From JBCCMB01 sp039026555 (GTDB taxonomy: Bacteria; Pseudomonadota; Alphaproteobacteria; Caulobacterales; Hyphomonadaceae), in contig JBCCMB010000018.1 in the NCBI GenBank assembly GCA_039026555.1, positions 1-32,510 on the forward strand: a stretch of 32,510 nucleotides of DNA, written 5' to 3'. The translations under genes and the position numbers were made by a program. The stretch's first letter is position 1. Each line of letters opens with the position of its first letter. The notes beneath the pieces are model-generated. The model ran no database searches. It saw only the letters and a program-made list of their open reading frames with translations, and was not told where the DNA came from. This document shows positions 24,054 through 31,730 of the stretch, in pieces.

Positions 24054-25234
24054 CGGCTCGCCTCCTGCTCGAAAATCTCTTTGACCTCATCGTTATCAAT
24101 GCGTTCAAACGCTTCTGCTACGAAACTCGCGGTCAATATCGCTTTTGCGTCAGCCTCTGGGATGCCGCGCTGGCGCATATAGAACAAGGCGTCCGCGTCC
24201 AAGGCGCCGGTCGTGTTGCCGTGCGCGCACTGCACATCATCGGCGTAAATCTCTAATTCCGGTTTGGCGTTTACCTCGCCGCCATCTTCCAGCAAAAGCG
24301 CGTGATGCGCCATCTGCGCGTCCGTCTTTTGAGCATCGCGAGCCACAAGAAATTTGCCCTGGAATACCCCTTTGCCGCCGGATTTCACAGCGCCTTTGAT
24401 CAGTTGCTGCGTCTCGCAATGACCAACCATATGGCGCACATGCGTGGTTGTGTCCGCGTGGAAACCGTCGTCGAGAAGATAGGCGCCGTCGAGCACCGCA
24501 ACCCCGCCGGATTTCTGGAAGCTCAAATGCGTTTCAAGCCGCGATAGTTTCGAACCGAACGCTAATGCAGACTGCGTGAAATTGGAGCCAGCGCCGACAT
24601 GCGCTTTCGCTGTAACGAGCCCCACGCTTTCTGATACGCCAGCTTGATAAATCGTACGATCCAAACGCGCGCCGTCCTCGACCTCAAATTCAAGCGCCGT
24701 ATTTGCGAACCCGCCGCCAGACAGATGGCTTTCCACAATGTGCGCCGCGCCGCCCTGTCGCACAATAACCGCTACGTGGTGGAACCTATCGCCTGAGCCT
24801 TCGAACACCAAACGTAGAGGCGCCGCCAACTCACCGCCGATTTCGATGACAACCGCGCTCGGGTCATCCGCCAACGCCGCCGCAAGCGCGGCCATGGGTA
24901 GCTCTTCCGCGCCGCCAAACGCCGGCGTTTCCAACTGCGAGATCCAGCGAACGCCGGCCGGTCGCGATTTTGGCGGCGTGAAGCCGTTATCGTCGAAGCG
25001 AAACACCGCCGCATCTACGTTTTGAAACGGATCTTTCGGCGCCGCCTCACCACGTCCCAAGCCTTTCAACGCGACACGCAAATCCGACCAGCGCCAACCT
25101 TCAACGCGGCGATGCGGCAGCCCATGATCCGCATAAGCCTCAAACGCGCGTGCACGACGCGCATCGTTGCGCAGCGCGTTGTAGCGTTCCGCGATTTGAA
25201 CTTCTTCGGGCGTAGAGGTCGCGAGCGCGTTCAC
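24032..25234 (-). CDS. sufD: Fe-S assembly scaffold protein SufD
   Basis: The 400-residue protein pairs with SufB and the ATPase SufC in the SufBC2D scaffold. The C-terminal core has the SufD pattern: GVFQGKFLVARDAQKTDAQMAHHALLL, then KPELEIYADDVQCAHGNTTG with the conserved Cys-Ala-His, and the FYMRQRGIPEADAKAIL helix. The N-terminal half is the less conserved helical region. It starts with GTG immediately after the sufC TAA stop (TAAGTG), so translation depends on coupling to sufC. Confidence 0.94.
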   Translation of the reverse strand: MNALATSTPEEVQIAERYNALRNDARRARAFEAYADHGLPHRRVEGWRWSDLRVALKGLGRGEAAPKDPFQNVDAAVFRFDDNGFTPPKSRPAGVRWISQLETPAFGGAEELPMAALAAALADDPSAVVIEIGGELAAPLRLVFEGSGDRFHHVAVIVRQGGAAHIVESHLSGGGFANTALEFEVEDGARLDRTIYQAGVSESVGLVTAKAHVGAGSNFTQSALAFGSKLSRLETHLSFQKSGGVAVLDGAYLLDDGFHADTTTHVRHMVGHCETQQLIKGAVKSGGKGVFQGKFLVARDAQKTDAQMAHHALLLEDGGEVNAKPELEIYADDVQCAHGNTTGALDADALFYMRQRGIPEADAKAILTASFVAEAFERIDNDEVKEIFEQEASRWLMASL

Positions 25235-25999
25235 TTAGGCCGCCTCCGCCAAGACGCCGTCATAGCCTTCTTTCTCAAGCCGCAACGCTAGATCGGGTCC
25301 GCCAGTTTTGATGATTTTTCCGGCCGCCAGCACGTGCACTTTGTCCGGCTGAATATGATCCAATAGGCGCTGATAATGGGTGATGACCAGCATGCCGCGT
25401 TCGGGCGCCCTAAGAGCGTTCACACCTTCCGCAACGACTTTGAGGGCGTCGATATCCAGCCCAGAGTCGGTTTCATCTAGAATCAAAAAGCGCGGCTCCA
25501 GCATCATCATCTGAAAGATTTCCAAGCGCTTTTTCTCGCCGCCGGAGAATCCGACATTCAGCGGACGCTTCAACATGTCCGCGTCGATTTTGAGCTGTTT
25601 AGCCACGGCTCTGGCCTTTTTTAGGAAATCAGGCGCGGAAATCTCGTCCTCGCCGCGCGCTTTGCGCTGCGCGTTCATCGCCGTACGCACAAACGTCATT
25701 ACCGGAACGCCTGGGATCTCCAGCGGGTATTGGAAGGACAGGAACAAACCTTTCGCGGCGCGCGCTTCAGGCTCCAGTTCGAACAACTCCTCACCATCGA
25801 ACATCGCTGTTCCACCGGTCGGCTCATACCCATCGCGCCCGGTCAGCAAGTAAGACAGCGTTGATTTGCCGGCGCCGTTCGGCCCCATAATCGCGTGCAC
25901 CTCACCTGCAGGCACGTCCAGGGACAATCCCGTCAAGATTTGTGTGGCGTTTTCATCATCATCCACAACGTCGGCGGTTAGGTCTTTCAGCGATAACAA
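25235..25999 (-). CDS. sufC: Fe-S assembly ATPase SufC
   Basis: The 254-residue ABC-type ATPase drives the SufBCD complex. Walker A is MGPNGAGKST, the Q-loop region FLSFQYP matches SufC, the signature is NVGFSGGEKKRLE, Walker B is FLILDETDSGLDID, and the switch histidine is in VITHYQRLL. The start codon appears to be TTG (25999), with GGAG seven bases upstream; no ATG nearby gives the proper N-terminus. An 80-base gap separates it from the upstream oxygenase-like gene. Confidence 0.95.
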   Translation of the reverse strand: MLSLKDLTADVVDDDENATQILTGLSLDVPAGEVHAIMGPNGAGKSTLSYLLTGRDGYEPTGGTAMFDGEELFELEPEARAAKGLFLSFQYPLEIPGVPVMTFVRTAMNAQRKARGEDEISAPDFLKKARAVAKQLKIDADMLKRPLNVGFSGGEKKRLEIFQMMMLEPRFLILDETDSGLDIDALKVVAEGVNALRAPERGMLVITHYQRLLDHIQPDKVHVLAAGKIIKTGGPDLALRLEKEGYDGVLAEAA

Positions 26000-26079
26000 G
26001 GCGATACTCCGTAGGCAAAAGCTTATGCCTCAAATTGGGTTGGATGCGGCTCGGGGCAATACCCGCGCGCCGCACTGGG

Positions 26080-26742
26080 TTATTTTAGCGTGGCGTCGAC
26101 GTTCAAAGCGATGGATACGCGCTCTTTGTCGCCGGTATAGGGCCTAACGCCATGTCGCAACCATGCCGGAAACATCAATAGATCCCCACGCTTGGGGCGT
26201 ATTTCAGGCTGCCAGGATTGGGGTTGGCCGTCCTGTCCGACAAAGCGGAAAGCTGTGTTGTGCATCACGGCGACCGGGAAACGCGGATCTTCAAAATAGA
26301 ACGCGCCGCCGACCTCCGGATCTTCTTCGGCGCCGCCCATATCGAGATAAAACACCGCGGACCACAGATTGCCGGGATGTACATGCATATGGTTGGAGGC
26401 GCCGGGACCGGATACATTCGCCCACATCTGAGTGGTCCAATTGAAATCATCATGCGATTTCTCGCCGAAGGACGACAATCGCCGGGCGATCGTTATGGCC
26501 TTATCCGTCAGCGCTCGCGCAGCGTCGCCGCCCCATTGGGTCATGAAGGTGTCGGAATGCCAGCCGCCGATATTCGAGCGTTGGACGCCTTCAGAGTCGT
26601 CCGCTAAGCGCTGGCGCACAGCAGCGTCCAACTCATTCAGCAAGCTGTCCGCGTTCTTAAAGCTTGCTTGAACGATCGGCGTTTCGAACAAAACGCCGCG
26701 CTTTGCTTCCACGCGAATGTCCGACAGCGTTTCCAACGTCAT
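26080..26742 (-). CDS. Putative 2-oxoglutarate/Fe(II)-dependent oxygenase inside suf operon
   Basis: The 220-residue protein resembles the small 2OG-Fe(II) oxygenase group often annotated as TIGR02466. It has a double-stranded beta-helix pattern: NHMHVHPGNLWSAVFYLDMGG with H118, H120 and H122 as candidate metal ligands, GGAFYFEDPR, then KRGDLLMFPAWLRHGV with H197, and R208 in KERVSIALN as the likely 2-oxoglutarate contact. I cannot say which histidine pair binds iron. Family members hydroxylate unknown small molecules or residues. It begins 6 bases after the RidA-like stop and precedes sufC, so it is co-transcribed with Fe-S genes, where such an enzyme is not a known core component. Confidence 0.82.
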   Translation of the reverse strand: MTLETLSDIRVEAKRGVLFETPIVQASFKNADSLLNELDAAVRQRLADDSEGVQRSNIGGWHSDTFMTQWGGDAARALTDKAITIARRLSSFGEKSHDDFNWTTQMWANVSGPGASNHMHVHPGNLWSAVFYLDMGGAEEDPEVGGAFYFEDPRFPVAVMHNTAFRFVGQDGQPQSWQPEIRPKRGDLLMFPAWLRHGVRPYTGDKERVSIALNVDATLK

Positions 26743-26748
26743 ATCGTT

Positions 26749-27207
26749 CTACCCAGCCGGCTTGAGTTGCGCGATGCACGCAATCTCAATTTCTGCGCCC
26801 AATGGCAGGCCCGCGACCGCAATCGTTGTCCGCGCAGGCGCGGTCTCTGGAAAGAAGGGCTGATAGGCGGCGTTCACAGCGCCGTATTCCTCAATGTCGG
26901 CAAGATAAAGCGTGCAGTTTAGAAGATCGCCTAGATCCGCATTTGCGCGCGCCAGCGTCGCCTCAATACTGGTCATCGCCGCCTTGGTTTGGGCGGCCAC
27001 GCCGTCGGCGAGCGCGCCTGTTTCGCTGTCGAAGCCCAGCGTACCCGCCAAATAGAGCGTGTCGCCATGGCGCACCATGGAGGAATACAAAACAGGCGCG
27101 TCTTCAGCCGCGCTTGGCGGACGGAAATGCTCTATTTCACCAGCATTCGCATACGCGGCGACGATATTCGCCCCGCCCAAAACAGCTGCAAAAACACGCG
27201 CCTTCAT
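26749..27207 (-). CDS. RidA/YjgF-family protein with signal peptide
   Basis: The 152-residue protein has a RidA domain (about residues 38-150) behind an apparent signal peptide (residues 1-23: MKARVFAAVLGG and a hydrophobic stretch ending AYANAG). RidA enzymes hydrolyse reactive enamines and imines made by PLP enzymes. The key arginine R126 in APARTTIAV and E141 in EIEIACIA are kept at the proper 15-residue spacing, so it may be active. Cytoplasmic RidA has no signal peptide, so this copy may work in the periplasm. The ATG at 27207 overlaps the sufB stop as TGATG; a GTG one codon earlier is possible. Confidence 0.87.
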   Translation of the reverse strand: MKARVFAAVLGGANIVAAYANAGEIEHFRPPSAAEDAPVLYSSMVRHGDTLYLAGTLGFDSETGALADGVAAQTKAAMTSIEATLARANADLGDLLNCTLYLADIEEYGAVNAAYQPFFPETAPARTTIAVAGLPLGAEIEIACIAQLKPAG

Positions 27208-28724
27208 CACCCGACGCTTCCTTCGAGGCTGACTTCAAGGAGCTTTTGGGCCTCGACGGCGAATTCCATCGGTAGTTTTTGAATCACATCGCGGACAAAA
27301 CCGTTGACGAGCAATGCAACAGCCTCCTCCTCGTCCAGGCCGCGTTGCCGACAATAAAAGAGCTGGTCGTCGGACAATTTTGTTGTGGTGGCCTCGTGTT
27401 CTAATTGCGCATCCGCGCGCCGGTTCTCGACATAGGGCACGGTGTGCGCGCCGCAGGTTTGTCCGATCAGCAGACTGTCGCATTGCGTAAAATTGCGCGC
27501 CGATTTCGCTTTCGGGTTTACGGACACGAGGCCGCGATAGGTGTTGTTCGATTTGCCCGCTGAGATCCCTTTCGAGATGATCCGCGAGCGCGTATTCTTG
27601 CCCAAATGGATCATCTTTGTGCCAGTGTCGGCTTGCTGACGACCATTCGTAACGGCGATTGAGTAAAACTCGCCGACGCTGTCATCGCCACGCAAAATGC
27701 AAGACGGATACTTCCAAGTCACCGCCGAGCCTGTCTCAACTTGCGTCCAGGAGATTTTCGAGCGCGCGCCCCGGCAATCCCCGCGCTTGGTCACGAAATT
27801 ATAGATCCCGCCCTTACCGTCCTCATCGCCGGGCCACCAGTTTTGGACAGTGGAGTATTTGATCTCCGCATCCTCCAAGGCGACCAATTCCACCACAGCG
27901 GCGTGCAGCTGGTTTTCGTCGCGCATCGGCGCGGTGCAGCCTTCCAGATATGAGACATAGGAGCCTTCATCCGCGATGATTAACGTCCGCTCAAATTGGC
28001 CCGTGCCTTCCGCGTTCATCCGGAAATAGGTCGACAATTCCATGGGGCAGCGCACGCCCTTGGGCACATAGACAAATGTGCCGTCCGAAAAGACCGCGCA
28101 ATTGAGCGTCGCGAAGAAATTGTCTGACTGCGGCACGACAGTGCCGAGGTATTTTTTCACCAGCTCCGGATGCTCACGCACAGCTTCGGAGATCGACATG
28201 AAGATTACGCCGGCTTTTTTGAGTTCCTCCTGGAAGGTCGTGACGACCGAAACGCTGTCGAACACGGCGTCGACCGCTATGCGCGGCGTTTCGCGAGCGG
28301 CGGCGGCGCTTTCGGCCGCGCCCTCGACACCGAGCAACACTTCAGCTTCGCGCAGCGGGATGCCTAGTTTTTCATAGGTTTCGAGGATTTCCGGCGGAAC
28401 GTCGTCGAGGCTTTCATACTTCGCGCCCAATTTGGGTTCGGCGTAGTAATATGCATCCTGATAGTCGATGGGCGGATAGTTCACCATCGCCCAATCCGGC
28501 TCCTCCATTTTGAGCCAACGCTCATAGGCCTTCAGACGCCACTCCAACATCCATTCCGGCTCTTCCTTTTTCGCCGAAATGTATCGAACGATATCTTCAT
28601 TTAGCCCTTTCGGCGCAAGCTCTTGTTCGACATCTGTGACAAAGCCGGCATCGTATTTGTCGCTCTCCAAAGCGCGCGCCGCTTCCACCGTAGCGAAATC
28701 AATATTGTCCTTAATCGCCGACAT
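27207..28724 (-). CDS. sufB: Fe-S assembly scaffold protein SufB
   Basis: The 505-residue protein is the scaffold on which the SUF system builds clusters. It contains the SufB-type segments PEWMLEWRLKAYERW, GTVVPQSDNFFATLNCAVFSDGTFVYVPKGVRCPMELSTYFR in the centre, TQVETGSAVTWKYPSCIL, and the C-terminal CDSLLIGQTCGAHTVPY and ATTTKLSDDQLFYCRQRG. The start has an AAGGAG site and overlaps the upstream cysteine desulfurase gene by 14 bases. Two unrelated genes then separate it from sufC. Confidence 0.96.
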   Translation of the reverse strand: MSAIKDNIDFATVEAARALESDKYDAGFVTDVEQELAPKGLNEDIVRYISAKKEEPEWMLEWRLKAYERWLKMEEPDWAMVNYPPIDYQDAYYYAEPKLGAKYESLDDVPPEILETYEKLGIPLREAEVLLGVEGAAESAAAARETPRIAVDAVFDSVSVVTTFQEELKKAGVIFMSISEAVREHPELVKKYLGTVVPQSDNFFATLNCAVFSDGTFVYVPKGVRCPMELSTYFRMNAEGTGQFERTLIIADEGSYVSYLEGCTAPMRDENQLHAAVVELVALEDAEIKYSTVQNWWPGDEDGKGGIYNFVTKRGDCRGARSKISWTQVETGSAVTWKYPSCILRGDDSVGEFYSIAVTNGRQQADTGTKMIHLGKNTRSRIISKGISAGKSNNTYRGLVSVNPKAKSARNFTQCDSLLIGQTCGAHTVPYVENRRADAQLEHEATTTKLSDDQLFYCRQRGLDEEEAVALLVNGFVRDVIQKLPMEFAVEAQKLLEVSLEGSVG

Positions 28725-29871
28725 GAGCAGGCTCCTTATTCACGACGAGCTCTGGCCGCGCGCGTTGAACCGCAGCGATCCAGGCCGTCGCCAAAACGTC
28801 AAAATCATCTTGCGTCGAGGCCCAACCAAAGCTCGCGCGTATCGCGGACTTCGCCTCAGCTTCTGTTCGACCCATCGCCGTCAGAACCCGGCTCGCAGCG
28901 ACTTTGCCGGACGAACAGGCCGCGCCGGCGCTGATCGATACGCCGGCCAAATCCATCGCCATCACCTGGGTTTCGGCGGGAAAGTCTGCAAGCCCGAAAC
29001 ATGAGGTGTTGGGCAAGCGGGCGACGTCTGCGCCGTGAACCGCCGAAGACGGGACCGCCGCGGCCAATCTGGCTTCCATCTCATCCCGACTAGCAGCGAG
29101 GCCTCGTAACTCATCGATCGCGTCGATCGCAATAACCGCCGCTGCGCCGAAACCGGCAATCCCTGCAACATTTTCCGTGCCCGATCGGCGGCCCAATTCC
29201 TGTCCGCCGCCAATCTGCCTTGCAGCGAAGGGGACGCCAGGCTTTAGGAAAAACGCGCCGGCGCCTTGTGGACCGCCAATTTTATGTGCGGACACGGTAA
29301 GATAATCGACCTCAAGATCGATCACCGAAACCGGGATTTTGCCAAACGCCTGAACGGCGTCGCAATGCAGCAAACCACCAGCGGCGTGCACTTTATCCGC
29401 GATCTCAGCAACAGGCTGAACAACACCGGTTTCATTGTTGGCGAGCATGACCGACACCAACGGACGGCTGCCATCCGCAAGTTCGCCCAAAGCCGCTTCC
29501 AAAGCGTCTAGAACCAAAACGCCGTGTTCGTCGACGGGCAGGATGCGCGCAGGTGACTGAGCGGCGACCGCCTCATGTTCAATCGCGGACACCCACAACT
29601 CGAGCGCAGGATCCGCGTCGCGCGCGCCCCACAATGTCGCGGCGTTCGCTTCCGTCCCGCCGCTCGTAAACACGATATCGTCTCGACAGGCCCCGACGCT
29701 CGCTGCGATTTGATCACGCGCGTCTTCGATAATGGCTCGCGCACGACGACCTTGACCATGCACAGAGGACGGGTTGGCGCCGATATCCAACGCATCAAGG
29801 ATAGCGTCGCGCGCTTCGGGTCGAAGCGGCGCTGTCGCGTTGTAGTCGCAGTAATGTCGGTGCGCGGCCAT
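28711..29871 (-). CDS. Cysteine desulfurase, NifS/IscS-like (class I)
   Basis: The 386-residue PLP enzyme is a second sulfur donor in the same operon. The PLP lysine is K197 in SAHKIGGPQG, and the active cysteine C319 lies in the longer mobile loop SAGAACSSGK, the class I (NifS/IscS) form. The N-terminus YCDYNATAPLRPEA and SSVHGQGRRAR are standard. I chose the ATG at 29871, four bases after the iscR stop; an open frame back to 29949 would overlap iscR and has no family likeness. A class I desulfurase between iscR and sufB, with sufS later, is a common alphaproteobacterial arrangement. Confidence 0.93.
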   Translation of the reverse strand: MAAHRHYCDYNATAPLRPEARDAILDALDIGANPSSVHGQGRRARAIIEDARDQIAASVGACRDDIVFTSGGTEANAATLWGARDADPALELWVSAIEHEAVAAQSPARILPVDEHGVLVLDALEAALGELADGSRPLVSVMLANNETGVVQPVAEIADKVHAAGGLLHCDAVQAFGKIPVSVIDLEVDYLTVSAHKIGGPQGAGAFFLKPGVPFAARQIGGGQELGRRSGTENVAGIAGFGAAAVIAIDAIDELRGLAASRDEMEARLAAAVPSSAVHGADVARLPNTSCFGLADFPAETQVMAMDLAGVSISAGAACSSGKVAASRVLTAMGRTEAEAKSAIRASFGWASTQDDFDVLATAWIAAVQRARPELVVNKEPAHVGD

Positions 29872-29875
29872 TCGG

Positions 29876-30325
29876 CTACGCCGCCTGCTCGCTGTCAGGC
29901 GCGACAAGCTCGCGCATGCGGCCATCCAAAACATCAGCGATCGAGACACCGCTCAGAAAATCGACGATGTGGAGCCTCAGAGCGCGCCATAAATCATGCG
30001 TCGCGCAGCGTTCTAGCCGACCCGTACAGGGCTTTCCGCCCATTTCACCGCAACGCGTGGTTTGGATCGGCTCATCGACCGCAAGAATAATGTCGCTGAC
30101 ACGCGTTTCGCTCGCCCCTTGGCTCAACAAATAGCCGCCGCCGGGCCCGCGGACGCTGCGCACAAGACCGGAACGCCGGAGCTTTGCGAACAATTGTTCT
30201 AAATAAGACAAGGAGATATCCTGCCTGGCGGAGATATCAGCCAGGGATACCGGACCGTTATCTCCATTAGAGGCGAGGTCTACGAGCGCCATCACCGCAT
30301 ATCGGCCTTTGGATCCGAGTTTCAT
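29876..30325 (-). CDS. iscR: Rrf2-family Fe-S-sensing regulator, IscR-like
   Basis: The 149-residue protein is a winged-helix Rrf2 regulator. The N-terminus MKLGSKGRYAVMALVDLA and the helix SLSYLEQLFAKLRRSGLVRSVRGPGGGY are the family's DNA-binding core. Cysteines C92, C100 and C107 and histidine H110 match the cluster ligands of IscR, with somewhat longer spacing between the cysteines than in E. coli (C92, C98, C104, H107). It should sense Fe-S status and control its own operon; a matching operator lies upstream at 30363-30387. It is the first gene of the ten-gene suf unit. Confidence 0.92.
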   Translation of the reverse strand: MKLGSKGRYAVMALVDLASNGDNGPVSLADISARQDISLSYLEQLFAKLRRSGLVRSVRGPGGGYLLSQGASETRVSDIILAVDEPIQTTRCGEMGGKPCTGRLERCATHDLWRALRLHIVDFLSGVSIADVLDGRMRELVAPDSEQAA

Positions 30326-30355
30326 CCAAAATCCCTCTCATTCCATCTCCTGCTT

Positions 30356-30383
30356 TAGCTAGATATCCGAGCGCAGCAGTCAA
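30356..30383 (-). promoter_or_regulatory. suf operon promoter
   Basis: On the minus strand TTGACT (30378-30383) and TAGCTA (30356-30361) are 16 bases apart, giving a sigma-70-type promoter that starts transcription about 25 bases before the iscR ATG. The -35 element lies inside the IscR-like operator. Confidence 0.55.
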
Positions 30384-30387
30384 GTAT
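30363..30387 (-). promoter_or_regulatory. IscR type-1-like operator of the suf operon
   Basis: Read on the minus strand, ATACTTGACT (left half) and TCGGATAT (right end) match the E. coli IscR type-1 consensus at 20 of 25 positions by my count (ATASYYGACTRWWWYAGTCRRSTAT). It overlaps the -35 of the suf promoter, so bound cluster-loaded IscR would block transcription. The match is seen directly; the binding is inferred from homology. Confidence 0.6.
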
Positions 30388-30490
30388 TCAATACACGTTC
30401 GCGTCTTTGTGCGAGAAAAACTTGAAAATTGCCGCCAAATAGCGTTGGTGCCCGCCTCTCCCATCTCTCATGCAGAAGGCTCCGCCCCGA

Positions 30491-31168
30491 ATGCCCGAAG
30501 TGATTATCCCAGGCCCTGGCGGCCGGATTGAAGCGCGCTATCAAGAGGCTGCGGTAGAAGGCGCGCCCATCGCACTTATCCTTCACCCGCACCCGAAAGC
30601 GGGCGGCACCATGCAAGACCCCGTGACGATCACCCTGTACGAGATGTTCGTGAAACGCGGGTTTTCCACTCTGCGCTTCAATTTCCGCGGCGTCGGGCGA
30701 AGCCAAGGCGAATTTGACGCCGGCGTATCGGAATTGTCGGATGCGGCTTACGTGCTCGACTACATGGAAGGGCTGACCGAAAACCCGAAATATTGCTGGG
30801 TGGCCGGCTCCTCGTTCGGCGCTTGGATCTGCCTGCAATTGTTGATGCGGCGCCCAGAAATCGACGGCTTTATCGCCGTGGCGCCGCCGGCGAACCATTA
30901 CGACCTCGCCTTCCTGGCGCCCTGCCCAGCGTCCGGCATTATCATTTCCGGCGATAAGGATGTCGTGGCTCCGCCTTCGGACATTGAACGCTCGCTGACC
31001 AAAGTGCGCGTTCAAAAGGGCGAAGTTATCGAGCGAGAAACCGTGCCCGGCGCGAATCATTTCTTCCAAAACAAGCTGGAAGAGCTGGAGACCGTCGCCG
31101 CCACCTATCTTGATCGACGCCTAGAAGAAGCCAAAACCAAGGTCAAAGCCGTCATCAAAGGACGCTAG
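30491..31168 (+). CDS. Alpha/beta hydrolase (COG2945-like)
   Basis: The 225-residue protein has an alpha/beta-hydrolase fold with probable nucleophile S108 in GSSFGAW, an acid in the GDKDVV strand end (about D157) and H190 in PGANHFF. The early motif LILHPHPKAGGTM, RFNFRGVGRSQGEFD and APPANHYDLAFLAPCP are typical of a conserved group often annotated as dienelactone-hydrolase-like; the substrate is unknown. I chose the ATG at 30491 (MPEVIIPGPGG) with AAGG upstream over the ATG at 30470, which has no ribosome-binding site. It is divergent to iscR. The DOMON-like gene starts one base after its stop. Confidence 0.88.
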   Translation: MPEVIIPGPGGRIEARYQEAAVEGAPIALILHPHPKAGGTMQDPVTITLYEMFVKRGFSTLRFNFRGVGRSQGEFDAGVSELSDAAYVLDYMEGLTENPKYCWVAGSSFGAWICLQLLMRRPEIDGFIAVAPPANHYDLAFLAPCPASGIIISGDKDVVAPPSDIERSLTKVRVQKGEVIERETVPGANHFFQNKLEELETVAATYLDRRLEEAKTKVKAVIKGR

Positions 31169-31169
31169 C

Positions 31170-31715
31170 GTGCTCCGAACGCCCGGCCGATGCAGGGGGG
31201 CGCTCGTTCCGCATCCGCTAAAGCCCTGCGAGGCGATTGAGCAAATCAACGTCTCCGCTGATCGGTTCGGCGATCATCTCCGGATGACATTCTGCCTGCT
31301 CGGCGATCTCTCACAAATTGCGTTCCCTCGGCATTTCGGGGGCAAGCGGCGACATTTTCTTTGGCGCAACACCTGCCTCGAGGCTTTCTTGCGCGCCCCG
31401 CGGTCGCAAGCCTATCTGGAGCTAAACGCGTCATCCTCCAGAGATTGGGCGGCGTACGCCTTTGGCGGATACCGAAAGCATCGTAGAGATGCAGCGATAT
31501 TGCAGCCAGAGATTCGCGTTCAACGCACCCACCGCCTCATGAGCATGACTGTCACGATAAACCTCCCGCAATCGCTGCGCAGCGCAAAGCAAATTGAAAT
31601 CGGCGCGTCGGCTGTGATCGAAAGCGTTGATGGGCGAAAATCCTATTGGGCGGTTCGTCACCCACGCCCGACACCCGATTTTCATCACCCAGCAAGTTTC
31701 GCACTCGCCCTCTAA
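31170..31715 (+). CDS. DOMON-like domain protein
   Basis: The 181-residue protein matches the bacterial DOMON-like type 1 group. The signs are ALVPHPLKPCEAIEQINV near the N-terminus, a central LWRNTCLEAFLRAP, AYLELNASSSRDWAAYAFGGYR, and a short C-terminal strand series ending in FHHPASFALAL. DOMON folds are beta-sandwiches that bind sugars or haem; the role of this soluble version is not known. No signal peptide is seen. It starts with GTG just after the hydrolase stop, with AAAGGA 7 bases upstream, and it precedes a muramidase-like gene by 15 bases, which suggests a link with cell-wall sugars. Confidence 0.82.
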   Translation: MLRTPGRCRGALVPHPLKPCEAIEQINVSADRFGDHLRMTFCLLGDLSQIAFPRHFGGKRRHFLWRNTCLEAFLRAPRSQAYLELNASSSRDWAAYAFGGYRKHRRDAAILQPEIRVQRTHRLMSMTVTINLPQSLRSAKQIEIGASAVIESVDGRKSYWAVRHPRPTPDFHHPASFALAL

Positions 31716-31730
31716 CCGCGAAGATACGCT

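Noticed and set aside
29872..29949. 26-residue N-terminal extension of the NifS-like desulfurase
   Set aside because: It lies inside iscR in another frame; the ATG at 29871 gives the usual N-terminus.
30380..31069. Minus-strand open frame of 229 codons over the alpha/beta hydrolase gene
   Set aside because: The plus-strand protein has clear catalytic motifs; the antisense frame has none.
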